Source of the DNA: RHLJ01 sp965601955
Lineage (GTDB): Bacteria; Bacteroidota; Rhodothermia; Balneolales; Balneolaceae
Assembly (NCBI GenBank): GCA_965601955.1
Contig: OZ271855.1
Coordinates: 1,178,001-1,242,000 of the forward strand
Length of the DNA: 64,000 nucleotides
Direction: 5' to 3'
Of this stretch, positions 17,517 through 26,520 are shown one piece after another; position 1 is the first letter of the stretch; the number at the start of each line of letters is the position of its first letter. Both the position numbers and the translations under genes were made by a program. Under the pieces are notes generated by a model that was not told the origin of the DNA, did no database searches, and saw only the letters and a list, made by a program, of their open reading frames with translations.

Positions 17517-19016
17517 TCACTTTTTGGAAAGTTTTATTCCGAAGAATACAAGTCCGCCTACCAGCCCAATGATTAGCAGTAGGATAATGGCTGTTCCAAA
17601 CACATTGGCCTGAGCTGCTATTTGTACTGTAAAGGTCTTGTCATCTGCATTAACTGGTTGGCTGTCGCTTAAAGCAGTTGATCTCATCCGGGTTTCATAC
17701 CTGCCAACACTGATATCGGAAGGAGGGGTGAGATACATTTTAACGGTCTGCTCTTCCCTTATATCCAGGGAGGAAATAATGGCCGGTTCAACACGCTTTT
17801 CCCATTCAAATGGGGTATCTAGTTCAAACTCAATATTGTCAAGCCTTCGAGAACCTTCATTAACTACCTGGAAAGTGAATTCAACGGGATTTTCACCATC
17901 TCCTTCACTATATAGCTGTGGGGCTTTGATAACCAATTGCCCAACTCCTTTGGGGATCATCTCCAGCCGGACATAGCCTACATTCAATGCCTCTATTTCT
18001 TCCTCGGTCCATTCCTCATTTAATCGAGGATTCACCTCATTTAATCGATTTATAGGAACTGCCAGGGCATAAAAAGAAATGGGGGTGTCCATTGGTAAAT
18101 CATCTGTTGGACGGTCAGGTAAGGAAATAGCAAGATTCGCCAGGATATTGTTTTTGCTTTCCGTGAACTTAATTTGGCTTATTCTTCCAGAAGCTCCTTG
18201 CTCCGAAAAAGACCTGGTAACCGAAGCTGGCAGGTTAAGAACTTCAAGCTTATAGGTATCATCTACCCCGCTAAATAATTCTAGCCCTAAGCCATATGTA
18301 GTATTGTTGCCCAATTCTATTTCCTGTGAAAATCGCTCTGACTGGATTAGAACCCGGTTAGCAGAAGCATCTTTTTCAAGAAATACTTTAGGGCTTCGCG
18401 AAGCTCCATTTCCATAGATGATATTAACCGTAACCTCATCAAGGTCTTGAAGGAGTTCAAACTCAACAGTTTCAGGATTTCCACTCCTAAGTTGGTCTAG
18501 TTTAATTTCGTAAGGAGAACTAATAATGGCTCCATCATCATTACTTAAAGAGACATAAATATTGTTGATGATGTCTGGTTGGAGGGAGCGGAAGAGTTCA
18601 TCCTCCATATTTACGATTTGAGCAAATTCAGCAGTAGCACTGGACGTATTCTCAAGAGTAACATGTACTCTTTTTTTAGAATCCTCATCCTGAGACTTAA
18701 CTGCTCTTTTTATGCTCACAAACTGCTGCTCGAATAGAAGTACCAAAAGAGATTGCTGGTAGTTTACCTCTGCATCTTCATACGTATTTATTGCACTTTC
18801 GAACTCCTCGGACGAAATAAGTTCTTTGTTATATAACTCCCGTTTTCGATTAAGTTCATTTTTAGCGCGGTCGTACGAGCTCTTGGCTCTTTTCAAACCT
18901 AAAAGAGGATAACTGTCATCACGAGCATTGGGGAAGGGGCTTTGTGCTAAACCCGAACCGAAAATCAGTAATGACAGTAGTAGTGTGCCTAGAAAAGCTT
19001 TTGTGTTAAAGTTCAT
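17517..19016 (-). CDS. Exported NEW3-like beta-domain protein with C-terminal membrane anchor
   Basis: About 499 residues when started at the ATG at 19016 (MNFNTKAFLGTLL), which gives a standard signal peptide ending in GLAQ; a longer frame upstream would overlap the PDZ gene. After the signal comes a helical, coiled-coil-like part (KRAKSSYDRAKNELNRKREL, about residues 40-85), then several Ig-like beta domains, the last resembling NEW3/CARDB domains, then one C-terminal helix (TAIILLLIIGLVGGLVFF) and a KLSKK tail. This gives a periplasmic protein tethered to the inner membrane. NEW3-like proteins often sit beside ABC-2 exporters, as here. The start is one base from the PDZ stop, so translation is probably coupled. 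The function is unknown. Confidence 0.75.
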   Translation of the reverse strand: MNFNTKAFLGTLLLSLLIFGSGLAQSPFPNARDDSYPLLGLKRAKSSYDRAKNELNRKRELYNKELISSEEFESAINTYEDAEVNYQQSLLVLLFEQQFVSIKRAVKSQDEDSKKRVHVTLENTSSATAEFAQIVNMEDELFRSLQPDIINNIYVSLSNDDGAIISSPYEIKLDQLRSGNPETVEFELLQDLDEVTVNIIYGNGASRSPKVFLEKDASANRVLIQSERFSQEIELGNNTTYGLGLELFSGVDDTYKLEVLNLPASVTRSFSEQGASGRISQIKFTESKNNILANLAISLPDRPTDDLPMDTPISFYALAVPINRLNEVNPRLNEEWTEEEIEALNVGYVRLEMIPKGVGQLVIKAPQLYSEGDGENPVEFTFQVVNEGSRRLDNIEFELDTPFEWEKRVEPAIISSLDIREEQTVKMYLTPPSDISVGRYETRMRSTALSDSQPVNADDKTFTVQIAAQANVFGTAIILLLIIGLVGGLVFFGIKLSKK

Positions 19017-19017
19017 A

Positions 19018-19818
19018 TCAATTACCGGTTGAGAAGGAAACATTTCCTCTTGATTCCTGTTTATTGAAGGAAATGCTTTTCTGGTCATCGTCTTTTTCTA
19101 GTTCCAGTTCTATTTCTTCTCCAACTTCGATCTCTTTCAAAGCATCAGCTACTTCTTGTGCCGTCTTATACTTCTTACCATTAACCGAAAGGATGGTATA
19201 TCCCAAGATATCCTCTGATTTTAGAGCTTCAGGCATGATCATAGAGACAACTCTTTCTACTACTACTTTGTCATCCCTGTCTAATAGAATACTCCCCAAC
19301 TCAGCAGACAGGACTGGAATAGCACCTTCTACATCGGTATTAAAGTTTACAACTGATCTAGCTCCAGCATTGTTGGAGGGGGCGCTGGAAGTAGAAGTAT
19401 TAAAGTTCGTCATTACCCTTCGACCTCCACTTGTGTTTTCAGGCATATCCCCTTTAGTAGCCCTAAGAATGAATCGCTCCTCACCTCTTCGAACACCAAT
19501 CTTTACTTCTTCTCCATCTTTTATCGATTCATAAAGCTCTCGAAGGGCAGCAATATCTGTAGCGCGCTTACCATTCATCATAAGGATAACATCACCGGTT
19601 TCAAGATGATCCTCAGTACTATTATCACCGTGATCGGTCATCTGAATTCGTACTCTTATCTCATCCTCCTCGATGGCAAGAAGGGCGGTGAACTCCTGTA
19701 GAATTAGACTGGAGCTAGCGTCAAATGTCATAGTTTGCGTTTGCCGTGCTTCCAGTAGGTGTGGTATGAGCATCAAAACAGGGACAAAAAGAATAGAAAG
19801 TTTTTGAAGTTTCATCAT
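19018..19818 (-). CDS. Exported protein with two PDZ-like domains
   Basis: About 266 residues from the ATG at 19818 (or 19815), with a signal peptide (MMKLQKL, a hydrophobic core, then EARQ). Two PDZ-like modules are visible. The first has LETGDVILMMNGKRATDIAA and VKIGVRRGEERF; the second has SEDILGYTILSVNGKKYKT and VGEEIELELEK. No protease domain is attached, so it would act as a periplasmic binding or sensing adaptor. It is the first gene of the minus-strand operon and is divergent from the histidine kinase. Binding of C-termini or unfolded proteins is a property of PDZ families, not shown here. Confidence 0.75.
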   Translation of the reverse strand: MMKLQKLSILFVPVLMLIPHLLEARQTQTMTFDASSSLILQEFTALLAIEEDEIRVRIQMTDHGDNSTEDHLETGDVILMMNGKRATDIAALRELYESIKDGEEVKIGVRRGEERFILRATKGDMPENTSGGRRVMTNFNTSTSSAPSNNAGARSVVNFNTDVEGAIPVLSAELGSILLDRDDKVVVERVVSMIMPEALKSEDILGYTILSVNGKKYKTAQEVADALKEIEVGEEIELELEKDDDQKSISFNKQESRGNVSFSTGN

Positions 19819-19863
19819 GGTTATATTGTGATTAATTGATTCGCGCCAAATATTTAAAAGCAG

Positions 19864-19911
19864 GTTGTAAGGGTTGTTAACAGCTCGCAAAAACTTTGTT
19901 AAGGATGTTAA
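19864..19911. promoter_or_regulatory. Phased TGTTAA direct repeats, candidate response-regulator sites
   Basis: In the gap between the PDZ gene and the divergent kinase, TGTTAA occurs at 19875, 19897 and 19906, and the variant TTGTAA at 19865. Spacings of about 10, 22 and 9 bases put the copies on roughly the same helical face, as in OmpR/PhoB-type tandem half-sites. The adjacent response regulator is OmpR-type. Assignment is inference from pattern and position. Confidence 0.45.
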
Positions 19912-19949
19912 ATCGAGGCTAAAACTTTTTTAATAGCTCAAAAACCGGC

Positions 19950-19957
19950 TAATTTTG
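19950..19957 (+). promoter_or_regulatory. TAnnTTTG-type -7 promoter element before the kinase gene
   Basis: TAATTTTG matches the Bacteroidota -7 consensus TAnnTTTG exactly, and the GTG start follows four bases later. Transcription would then begin at or beside the start codon. No clear -33 TTG was found at the usual distance, which lowers confidence. Confidence 0.4.
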
Positions 19958-19961
19958 CCCT

Positions 19962-21893
19962 GTGAAAAAAGCTTGGGTCACATATAGTTTTTTAGGAATA
20001 ATGCTGATTGCATTAGTAACACTAGCGGTTCTGCAGTACCATTGGCTAGGTAGTGTTAGTGACGCAGAAAAAGAGCGGCTGGAGGAAAACCTGTCCGCTG
20101 CGTCCGAGAATTTCGTGGCCGATTTTAACCAGGTGTTTTCCCAAACTGCCCAGAATTTTAGGATACAGGTAACGAATTCTTCTCCTGATCTTGAAGCGCT
20201 ACTTAATAACCTGTACCTCGACTGGATATCAAACTCGAATTATCCGGGATTAGTAGATTCAATATTTATAGTAAGGCCAGTAGAGGTAGGGGGAACAGGA
20301 GTGTTTCTATTTACTTCAGATCCTGCATCACTAGATCCGATTGAGCCTGACGAATATCTTTCCGAATGGCTGGACAAAAATTACAATAGACCAGGATCTG
20401 CAAAAAAGATTTCGGTTACAGGAAGGCCCGAGTTCGGTTCAAAAACCTTTATACCGGTACCGATTCAATTTTTGGATATGATCCAAATTCGAAATAAAGG
20501 GTTCAATCAGGATATAGCGTTAAGTCTTAGCATTGATCAACTAGATGATATTTTGCTTTTGCAGCTAGACAATGGCCTGATAAAAGAAGAAATAATTCCA
20601 AATATTGCGCGGAGGTATTTTTCGAGTTCTTTTGATGATCAGTACCTCTTGAAGATTATTAAGGATAGTCCTGAACCCGAACTCTATTATACTTCTGATG
20701 AAGCCAGTACGGTTGATACTCCGGATTTTAAGACTTCACTTCATGAGTTTGATATTTCAAATATTCTTGTTTTTCAGTCAGCTGGTCTTCCATCATCCCA
20801 TAACCAGATAAAGAGATTAGAACAGTTTTCTGATTTAGAAAGGTTTGGATTAAGAGTTAATCCTGATGACACGGTTGAAAAAGACCCTTCCAAAGAAATA
20901 GCCGTTCGGGGTAGTTTTTTCTCAGAAAGCTATTCATCTGTAACCATTAATTCTTCTTACGATTCTGTTGATACTATTCGAAGAGATACGGTTCTTTCTT
21001 CTTCTCTTGCAGGCAGTCTTGGATTAAGTGGCTGGGAACTTTGGCTGAGTTTTCGAGAAGGTTCTCTGGATGCATTTGTGAACAAAACCAGGTTTAGAAA
21101 CCTAGGAATTAGTTTTGGCATCCTTGGGATTCTTGGAATTAGCGTGGCCTTGATTGTAGTTTTCTCTCAACGCTCAAGAGATTTAGCCAACCAGCAAATG
21201 CTTTTTGTTGCCGGGGTATCCCATGAATTGAGAACACCAATATCTGTTATTCGATCAGCGGCAGAAAACCTGAGTGAGGGAGTTGTTCAGAATGAAGAGC
21301 GGAAAAAGGAGTATGCGGAGCTTATGATCAATGAGAGCCGTCGCTTAAGCGATATGGTAGATCAAATCATGGAATTCTCAGGAATTCAGGGAGGGAAAAG
21401 GATATACCATTTCTCCGAAGTAGATGTAGACTCTTTGTTTTTGTCTATACAGGAGGAAAGCCGGCATCTGCTTGAGGAAAAAGAGGTACAACTACAGTAT
21501 TCAATAAATACTGCGCATGAGGTAATTCGGGCAGATAAAGAAGCAGTGTTTCTTGCGGTAATGAATTTGATAAGCAATGCCATCAAGTTTAGTGGAAAAA
21601 GTAAAAAAGTCATTCTCAGAGTTGATGATGCCTATTCAAAAGGTAAATCTGCGCTACAAATATCTGTTCAGGATTTTGGGATAGGTATTCCTGTTCATGA
21701 GCAAGACAGCATTTTTCAACCATTTTTCAGGGGAACAACTCCAGTCGATAATCAGATTAAGGGAAATGGGATAGGGCTTAGTCTTGTCCAAAAAGTAGTT
21801 CAGGCTCACAAAGGAGAAATTACCCTTAAGACTAAGGAAAACGAGGGAACTACCCTTCATTTGATACTACCTACAGGAGGAGAAAGTGTCTGA
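19962..21893 (+). CDS. Sensor histidine kinase with large periplasmic domain
   Basis: A 643-residue kinase. TM1 is at about 8-26, a periplasmic sensor of about 350 residues follows, TM2 is at about 381-401, and the cytoplasmic part has HisKA with His421 in SHELRTP and a HATPase domain with N box NLISNAIKF, DFGIGIP and GNGIGLSLVQ. There is no obvious HAMP domain; only about 15 residues join TM2 to HisKA. The sensor domain was not recognised. It starts at GTG and overlaps the regulator gene by 8 bases. Divergent orientation to the PDZ/NEW3/ABC genes suggests it senses an envelope condition and controls them. Confidence 0.93.
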   Translation: MKKAWVTYSFLGIMLIALVTLAVLQYHWLGSVSDAEKERLEENLSAASENFVADFNQVFSQTAQNFRIQVTNSSPDLEALLNNLYLDWISNSNYPGLVDSIFIVRPVEVGGTGVFLFTSDPASLDPIEPDEYLSEWLDKNYNRPGSAKKISVTGRPEFGSKTFIPVPIQFLDMIQIRNKGFNQDIALSLSIDQLDDILLLQLDNGLIKEEIIPNIARRYFSSSFDDQYLLKIIKDSPEPELYYTSDEASTVDTPDFKTSLHEFDISNILVFQSAGLPSSHNQIKRLEQFSDLERFGLRVNPDDTVEKDPSKEIAVRGSFFSESYSSVTINSSYDSVDTIRRDTVLSSSLAGSLGLSGWELWLSFREGSLDAFVNKTRFRNLGISFGILGILGISVALIVVFSQRSRDLANQQMLFVAGVSHELRTPISVIRSAAENLSEGVVQNEERKKEYAELMINESRRLSDMVDQIMEFSGIQGGKRIYHFSEVDVDSLFLSIQEESRHLLEEKEVQLQYSINTAHEVIRADKEAVFLAVMNLISNAIKFSGKSKKVILRVDDAYSKGKSALQISVQDFGIGIPVHEQDSIFQPFFRGTTPVDNQIKGNGIGLSLVQKVVQAHKGEITLKTKENEGTTLHLILPTGGESV

Positions 21894-22581
21894 TAAAGCC
21901 AAAATTCTGTTGGTAGAAGATGAACAAGGTCTTGTAATGACCATTAGGGACAGGCTAGAAGAAGAAGGGTACCTCGTAGAAGTAGCAAATGATGGAGAAG
22001 ATGGGTACAAAAAAGCATTATCAAATGCCCATTCATTAATCATTTTAGACTTGATGCTTCCAAAAAAAGGAGGGCTGGACGTTTGTCGTGATCTAAGACG
22101 AAAAGGAGTTGAAACGCCCATACTCATGCTAACCGCAAAGGGTCAGGTAATTGATAAAGTGTTGGGATTAAAGCTCGGTGCTGATGATTATATGCAGAAG
22201 CCATTTGATATGATGGAATTACTGGCCAGGGTAGAGGTACAACTCAGGAAGAGGAAAAGGTCGGCAGGAAATGAGAGTAAGGATCAATACTCATTCGCGG
22301 ATGTAGAAGTCAATTTCAGGAAGATGGTGATTGAAAAAGCCGGGCAGGAGATTACCTTATCAGCAAAAGAATTCCAGTTACTTCGATTTTTAGTAGAAAA
22401 TGAAGAAAGCATCCTTTCAAGAGATCAGTTACTCAATGAAGTTTGGGGTTACGATTCGGTGCCTTCCACTCGTACCGTAGATGTCCATATAGCCTGGTTG
22501 CGCCAAAAACTGGAAGCCGATAGTCGTTATCCAAAGCATATACTAACGGTACATGGTTTTGGATACAAATTTGTGAGCTAA
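21886..22581 (+). CDS. OmpR-family response regulator
   Basis: A 231-residue regulator with a receiver domain (acidic Glu11/Asp12, phospho-acceptor Asp55 in LIILDLMLP, LMLTAKG with the conserved Lys) and a C-terminal winged helix (LSAKEFQLLRFLVENE, then TRTVDVHIAWLRQKLE and VHGFGYKFV). It is the partner of the overlapping kinase and starts at GTG within the kinase's last codons. It probably binds direct repeats such as those at 19864-19911. About 220 bases of AT-rich sequence without a recognised feature follow before the next gene. Confidence 0.95.
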   Translation: MSDKAKILLVEDEQGLVMTIRDRLEEEGYLVEVANDGEDGYKKALSNAHSLIILDLMLPKKGGLDVCRDLRRKGVETPILMLTAKGQVIDKVLGLKLGADDYMQKPFDMMELLARVEVQLRKRKRSAGNESKDQYSFADVEVNFRKMVIEKAGQEITLSAKEFQLLRFLVENEESILSRDQLLNEVWGYDSVPSTRTVDVHIAWLRQKLEADSRYPKHILTVHGFGYKFVS

Positions 22582-22805
22582 ATCAGTTCAATTTTTAGTT
22601 TTCAAATTCCAAATTACTAACGCAGAGTCTTTAAAGAGAAGGATATTGATTGAAGAGTAAAGAAGTAATAATAGAAGAAGAGACTTAGTAGGTGATTGAA
22701 CATCGGAATTTGAACATTGATAATTAAACCCACCTTAGCCTATAATTTCTTTGATCTCTCCTCCCGCTATCCGATATTCACAGGTCTTTTTCACTAACCA
22801 ATTTA

Positions 22806-24089
22806 ATGACAAAACCTGAAGCTTCTTCTAAGGGTCTTTTTTCGTGGGCCCTATACGACTGGGCAAACAGTTCTTATTTCGTAATCATACAGACTTTTGT
22901 TTTTGCAGCCTATTTTAGCGAGACAATAGCCGAGAATATAGAAATAGGTACGGCCCAATGGGGTAATATGATTGGGTTTGCAGGTATTGTGATTGCCATT
23001 ACCGCTCCGATTTTTGGGGCTATTGCGGATCAGGCGGGAAAGCGTAAACCCTGGATTGCATTTTTTACTATAGTATGCGTAATCGGTAGTGCTTTACTCT
23101 GGTTTGCTGAACCTGACCCTAGTTCACTCTGGCTCGCACTTTCCCTCGGTTTTATATCCACTATAGCTGCTGAATTGGTATACATATTCTATAATGCGAT
23201 GCTTCCTGATCTTGTTCATCCTTCCAAAATCGGTAGATGGAGCGGCTGGGGCTGGGGTATGGGATACGCAGGAGGCCTAGCCTGCTTGTTAGTAGCTCTT
23301 TACGCATTTATTGAAACAGATGGTTTTTGGCTAGGGTTGGATCCGGCTCAGTCAGAACCGGTAAGAGCTACATTCATCCTAACTGCGGTTTGGTATGCAT
23401 TATTTAGCCTTCCACTCTTCTTTAGAACTCCTGATGCTCCTTCAAAGAATAAAGAGATATCGGTAGCGGTAACGGATGGTTTTAAGCAATTAAAAGCTAC
23501 TTTGAAGGAAGTTAAGAAGTACAAATACATTGTTCGCTTCCTGATAGCCAGGATGTTCTATAACGATGCGATAGTTACTATTTACGCCATGGGTGGTATC
23601 TACGCAGCAGGAACATTTGGAATGGAGCAATCAGAAATTCTAATCTTTGGTGTAGGTTTAAATATTACAGCAGGATTAGGTGCGGCTCTTTTTGCATGGT
23701 TAGATGACAAAGCAGGAAGTAAGTTCACCATACTTATTTCACTAGTAGGTGTTGCTATTCCTGTAATAGCAGTTCTTTTCACGAAGAGCTCAATGTGGTT
23801 CATCATCTGGGGCTTATTTCTTGGATTATTCTTTGGGCCAAACCAGTCTTCGTCCAGGTCTTTTATGGCACGAATTGCACCGCCAGATTTATCGAACCAA
23901 ATGTTTGGGCTATTGGCGTTATCAGGTAAAGCAACGGCATGGGCCGGAACCATTTTATTCGGAACATTCACACTTATTTTTGGGACTCAGCAGGCAGGTA
24001 TGGTAGTAGTGCTTGTGCTGCTTTTAGTTGGGTTTCTGATAATGCTGAGTGTAAATGAAGAAGAAGCTATAAAAGCACAGGAGCAATAG
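22806..24089 (+). CDS. MFS transporter of the UMF1/Atg22-like family
   Basis: A 427-residue permease with about 12 membrane helices. The opening SWALYDWANSSYFVIIQTF and the following VFAAYF are characteristic of the UMF1 (Atg22-like, formerly YxiO) branch of the major facilitator superfamily; a basic loop DQAGKRKPW follows TM2-TM3. A central cytoplasmic loop is at about residues 215-240. The substrate of bacterial members is not settled; amino acids or other small molecules are suggested for the family. The next gene starts immediately after the stop, so it may be co-transcribed with the PH-domain pair. Confidence 0.88.
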   Translation: MTKPEASSKGLFSWALYDWANSSYFVIIQTFVFAAYFSETIAENIEIGTAQWGNMIGFAGIVIAITAPIFGAIADQAGKRKPWIAFFTIVCVIGSALLWFAEPDPSSLWLALSLGFISTIAAELVYIFYNAMLPDLVHPSKIGRWSGWGWGMGYAGGLACLLVALYAFIETDGFWLGLDPAQSEPVRATFILTAVWYALFSLPLFFRTPDAPSKNKEISVAVTDGFKQLKATLKEVKKYKYIVRFLIARMFYNDAIVTIYAMGGIYAAGTFGMEQSEILIFGVGLNITAGLGAALFAWLDDKAGSKFTILISLVGVAIPVIAVLFTKSSMWFIIWGLFLGLFFGPNQSSSRSFMARIAPPDLSNQMFGLLALSGKATAWAGTILFGTFTLIFGTQQAGMVVVLVLLLVGFLIMLSVNEEEAIKAQEQ

Positions 24090-24575
24090 TTGGAAGAATT
24101 AGTATTACCACAAACCCGGATTGACAAAAGTGCTATTAAAGCCTGGAAAATAACTGGCTTCTTAAGTGGGCTTTTAACATATCTAATGCCTGCTTTTACT
24201 TCGATTTTCTACTTCAAAGAAGGGGCTCCAATATGGATTACACTTACAGCGTTGCTTATTGCCTTGGTAGTTCACCTGATCCTCATTTTTGTATTGCCCC
24301 AGGTGCGGTGGAATAGGTGGCGTTATGATGTGTCAGAAGATGCAGTGGACCTGTTTCGGGGAATTGTTATGAGAACGAGGACGGTAGTACCGATTAACCG
24401 GATTCAACATGTGGATACTAAACAGGGTCCAATATATAGAAGGTTTGGCCTCTCTTCGATCAGTATTTCTACAGCGGCAACAACGCATGAAATTCCTGCA
24501 CTTGATGATGAGACAGCAGCCCGTGTACGAACATTGATTTCAGAGTTAGTCCGAAAAGTAAAGGAAGATGTCTGA
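24090..24575 (+). CDS. Bacterial PH-domain membrane protein (YdbS-like)
   Basis: A 161-residue protein with two N-terminal membrane helices followed by one bacterial PH (bPH2/DUF304) domain, seen in WRYDVSEDAVDLFRGI, TRTVVPINRIQHVDTKQGP and FGLSSISIST. Such proteins pair with larger YdbT-like partners, as here. The start is TTG at 24090, directly after the MFS stop, with CAGGAG as ribosome binding site. It overlaps the next gene by 8 bases. Proposed roles of the family in envelope or membrane homeostasis are not proven. Confidence 0.87.
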   Translation: MEELVLPQTRIDKSAIKAWKITGFLSGLLTYLMPAFTSIFYFKEGAPIWITLTALLIALVVHLILIFVLPQVRWNRWRYDVSEDAVDLFRGIVMRTRTVVPINRIQHVDTKQGPIYRRFGLSSISISTAATTHEIPALDDETAARVRTLISELVRKVKEDV

Positions 24576-25980
24576 ATTTAGAAGGCAACATCCTATAGCT
24601 GCTGTTACACAGTTTTTGGCAGTTCTTCGTCAAAACCTTGTCCCTATTATCATTTTCGTAGTAGTTGGTACAAGAAATACGGACGAATTCTTCTTCTATT
24701 TCTTTGCCCTGGCTATCCTATCCACCTTAGTACTTGGAATTGTAGGCTGGCTCCGATTTTCTTTTAGGGTAGAAGGAGGGGAATTACAAATCAAAAAAGG
24801 AATTTTTGTACGCAAGGAGTTATTCCTAACCAAAGACCGAATCCAGGTAATAGATATTACTGAGGGGTTGCTTCAACGTTTATTTGGACTTGTAAAAGTG
24901 GAAGTTAAATCCGCTGGGAGTGGAACTGAAGGGGCAACTATTAGTGCGATTACACGCCAGGAAGCAGAGGAGCTGAGAAGGTTATTAAGAGAAAGCGGAG
25001 TTGTTCATGCTGAAGCGGAAGAAGTAGAAGAAATTCAGGTTGAAGTAGAAAAACTCAAATGGAAGTTATCTAACAGGGATTTATTTCTAGCAGCACTTAC
25101 TTCGGGTAATTTTGGATTGATAGCCTCAATTTTAGGTGCTACTTCAGGCCAGCTAGATCAATTTATCAATGAGGAAAACCTTCAATATGTATTTGGACTG
25201 GTCCCAGGGCTAGGAAATGTCTCTTTCTTTCTGGGAGTAGCAATTCTAATACTTGTGGTGTCCTACCTGTTTTCCTTTTTGGGGGTAATTTTTCAATACT
25301 TCGGATTTGAGGTAGAAAAAAGAGATACCGAGTTGGTTATCAGCAGCGGGTTGCTTGAACGTAAACAAACTACGGTTCCATTTAACCGAATACAGGCGCT
25401 ACGTTTTATGGAGGGAATATTCAGAGAACCCTTTGGCTATGGTATGCTTTATGTTGAAAGTGCCGGTTTTGAACAAAAAGGAAACGAGAAGTCTATAGTG
25501 CTGTTGCCCTTCTTTAAAAAGGAAAGGCTAGAGTCTTTTTTGACTGAATTCGTTGAGCCGGTTCAGCAACACGAACAAACAATTAGCCCTCCCGAAAGAG
25601 CGTTTTTTCGCTATTTAAGAAGGCCAGCATACCTGATTGTCTTACTTACACCGGTGATATGGTGGTTTTGGGATTTTGGATGGGTATTTTTTTGGTTTTT
25701 AGTCCCGGCAATCTTTTTGGGTTGGTTACGCTATAAAGACGCGAAACTACTTTTTAACGATGAAGAATTAAAACTTCAATACAGGGTGTTGGCCAAGCGA
25801 ACAGCTTACATAAAGAAAAAAAGGGTACAGGTAAGCGAATATTCTATAAACCCTTTTCAAAGGCGAAAAAAATTATCCACCATTAATATAACCGTGGCTT
25901 CCGGGGCTGGTGGAAGAGAATTCAATATCTCCGACCTGGATCAGCAAGAATCCGAAAATATCGTTTTGGGAAAAATTTAA
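24568..25980 (+). CDS. Bacterial PH-domain membrane protein with several PH repeats (YdbT-like)
   Basis: A 470-residue partner of the YdbS-like protein. Three PH-like segments alternate with pairs of membrane helices: the first around VEGGELQIKKGIFVRKE and DRIQVIDITEGLLQ, the second around ELVISSGLLERKQTTVPFNRI, and the third in the C-terminal part (RVLAKRTAYIKKKRVQVSE). The repeated 'R-I-Q-x-x' pattern is typical of the DUF304 family. The end overlaps the stop of the convergent lipoprotein gene by four bases, leaving no room for a separate terminator between them. Confidence 0.88.
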   Translation: MSEFRRQHPIAAVTQFLAVLRQNLVPIIIFVVVGTRNTDEFFFYFFALAILSTLVLGIVGWLRFSFRVEGGELQIKKGIFVRKELFLTKDRIQVIDITEGLLQRLFGLVKVEVKSAGSGTEGATISAITRQEAEELRRLLRESGVVHAEAEEVEEIQVEVEKLKWKLSNRDLFLAALTSGNFGLIASILGATSGQLDQFINEENLQYVFGLVPGLGNVSFFLGVAILILVVSYLFSFLGVIFQYFGFEVEKRDTELVISSGLLERKQTTVPFNRIQALRFMEGIFREPFGYGMLYVESAGFEQKGNEKSIVLLPFFKKERLESFLTEFVEPVQQHEQTISPPERAFFRYLRRPAYLIVLLTPVIWWFWDFGWVFFWFLVPAIFLGWLRYKDAKLLFNDEELKLQYRVLAKRTAYIKKKRVQVSEYSINPFQRRKKLSTINITVASGAGGREFNISDLDQQESENIVLGKI

Positions 25981-26417
25981 ACTTTATCCCTCGATCTTTT
26001 CAGGACTATAGTTGTTCTTTGAGTCATGTCATCGCCAATTTGTTCATCTATCAGGGTCATTGTAGAACCAGTATATTCAAGTTCGTATTCCGTGTCATCA
26101 ACGTATAAGAATTGATCGTCTCTTCTCCAGGTATTCTCTTCATCAAGAATGGCAATGTCTCGATATATATCAAATTCTGTCTCGGATTCATAAATGAGGT
26201 CAAAATTTCCGATTCTAGTTATGGAGTTTCCCTCAAAAATAAGCGCTAACGTATAATTAAATCCTGAACCGGAAGATTGTACTATTCCATCCCTATTTTC
26301 AATAGTGAAGCTAAATTCAATTAACTCCCAGGTTCCCTCCAGACCTGGATCATCATCTTTACAAGAGAGAAAAGTAAAGGAGAAAAGAATGGCGAATAGT
26401 AATGTATTTTTTTGCAT
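25977..26417 (-). CDS. Small lipocalin-like lipoprotein (copy 1)
   Basis: A 146-residue lipoprotein: hydrophobic N-terminus and lipobox FLSC with the acylated Cys at residue 19, then Asp-rich KDDD. Directly after comes LEGTWELIEF, the start of a lipocalin-like fold, followed by about eight short beta strands. A related gene with LEGTWEVTEY lies 100 bases upstream at 26521-26979. The ligand and role are unknown. The stop overlaps the convergent PH-domain gene. Confidence 0.75.
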   Translation of the reverse strand: MQKNTLLFAILFSFTFLSCKDDDPGLEGTWELIEFSFTIENRDGIVQSSGSGFNYTLALIFEGNSITRIGNFDLIYESETEFDIYRDIAILDEENTWRRDDQFLYVDDTEYELEYTGSTMTLIDEQIGDDMTQRTTIVLKRSRDKV

Positions 26418-26520
26418 ACTTAAACGGAATTGATTTAGTCTTTTACACCTTCATATAGTAGATAAAGTGGGTTAGTGATTTTCTTTAGTCGACACTAAGT
26501 ACCCCTAAGGAATGGGTATA

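Noticed and set aside
19064..19534. A 156-codon plus-strand frame opposite the PDZ gene
   Set aside because: Its Ser-rich, low-complexity translation is a by-product of the PDZ codons; no independent evidence exists.
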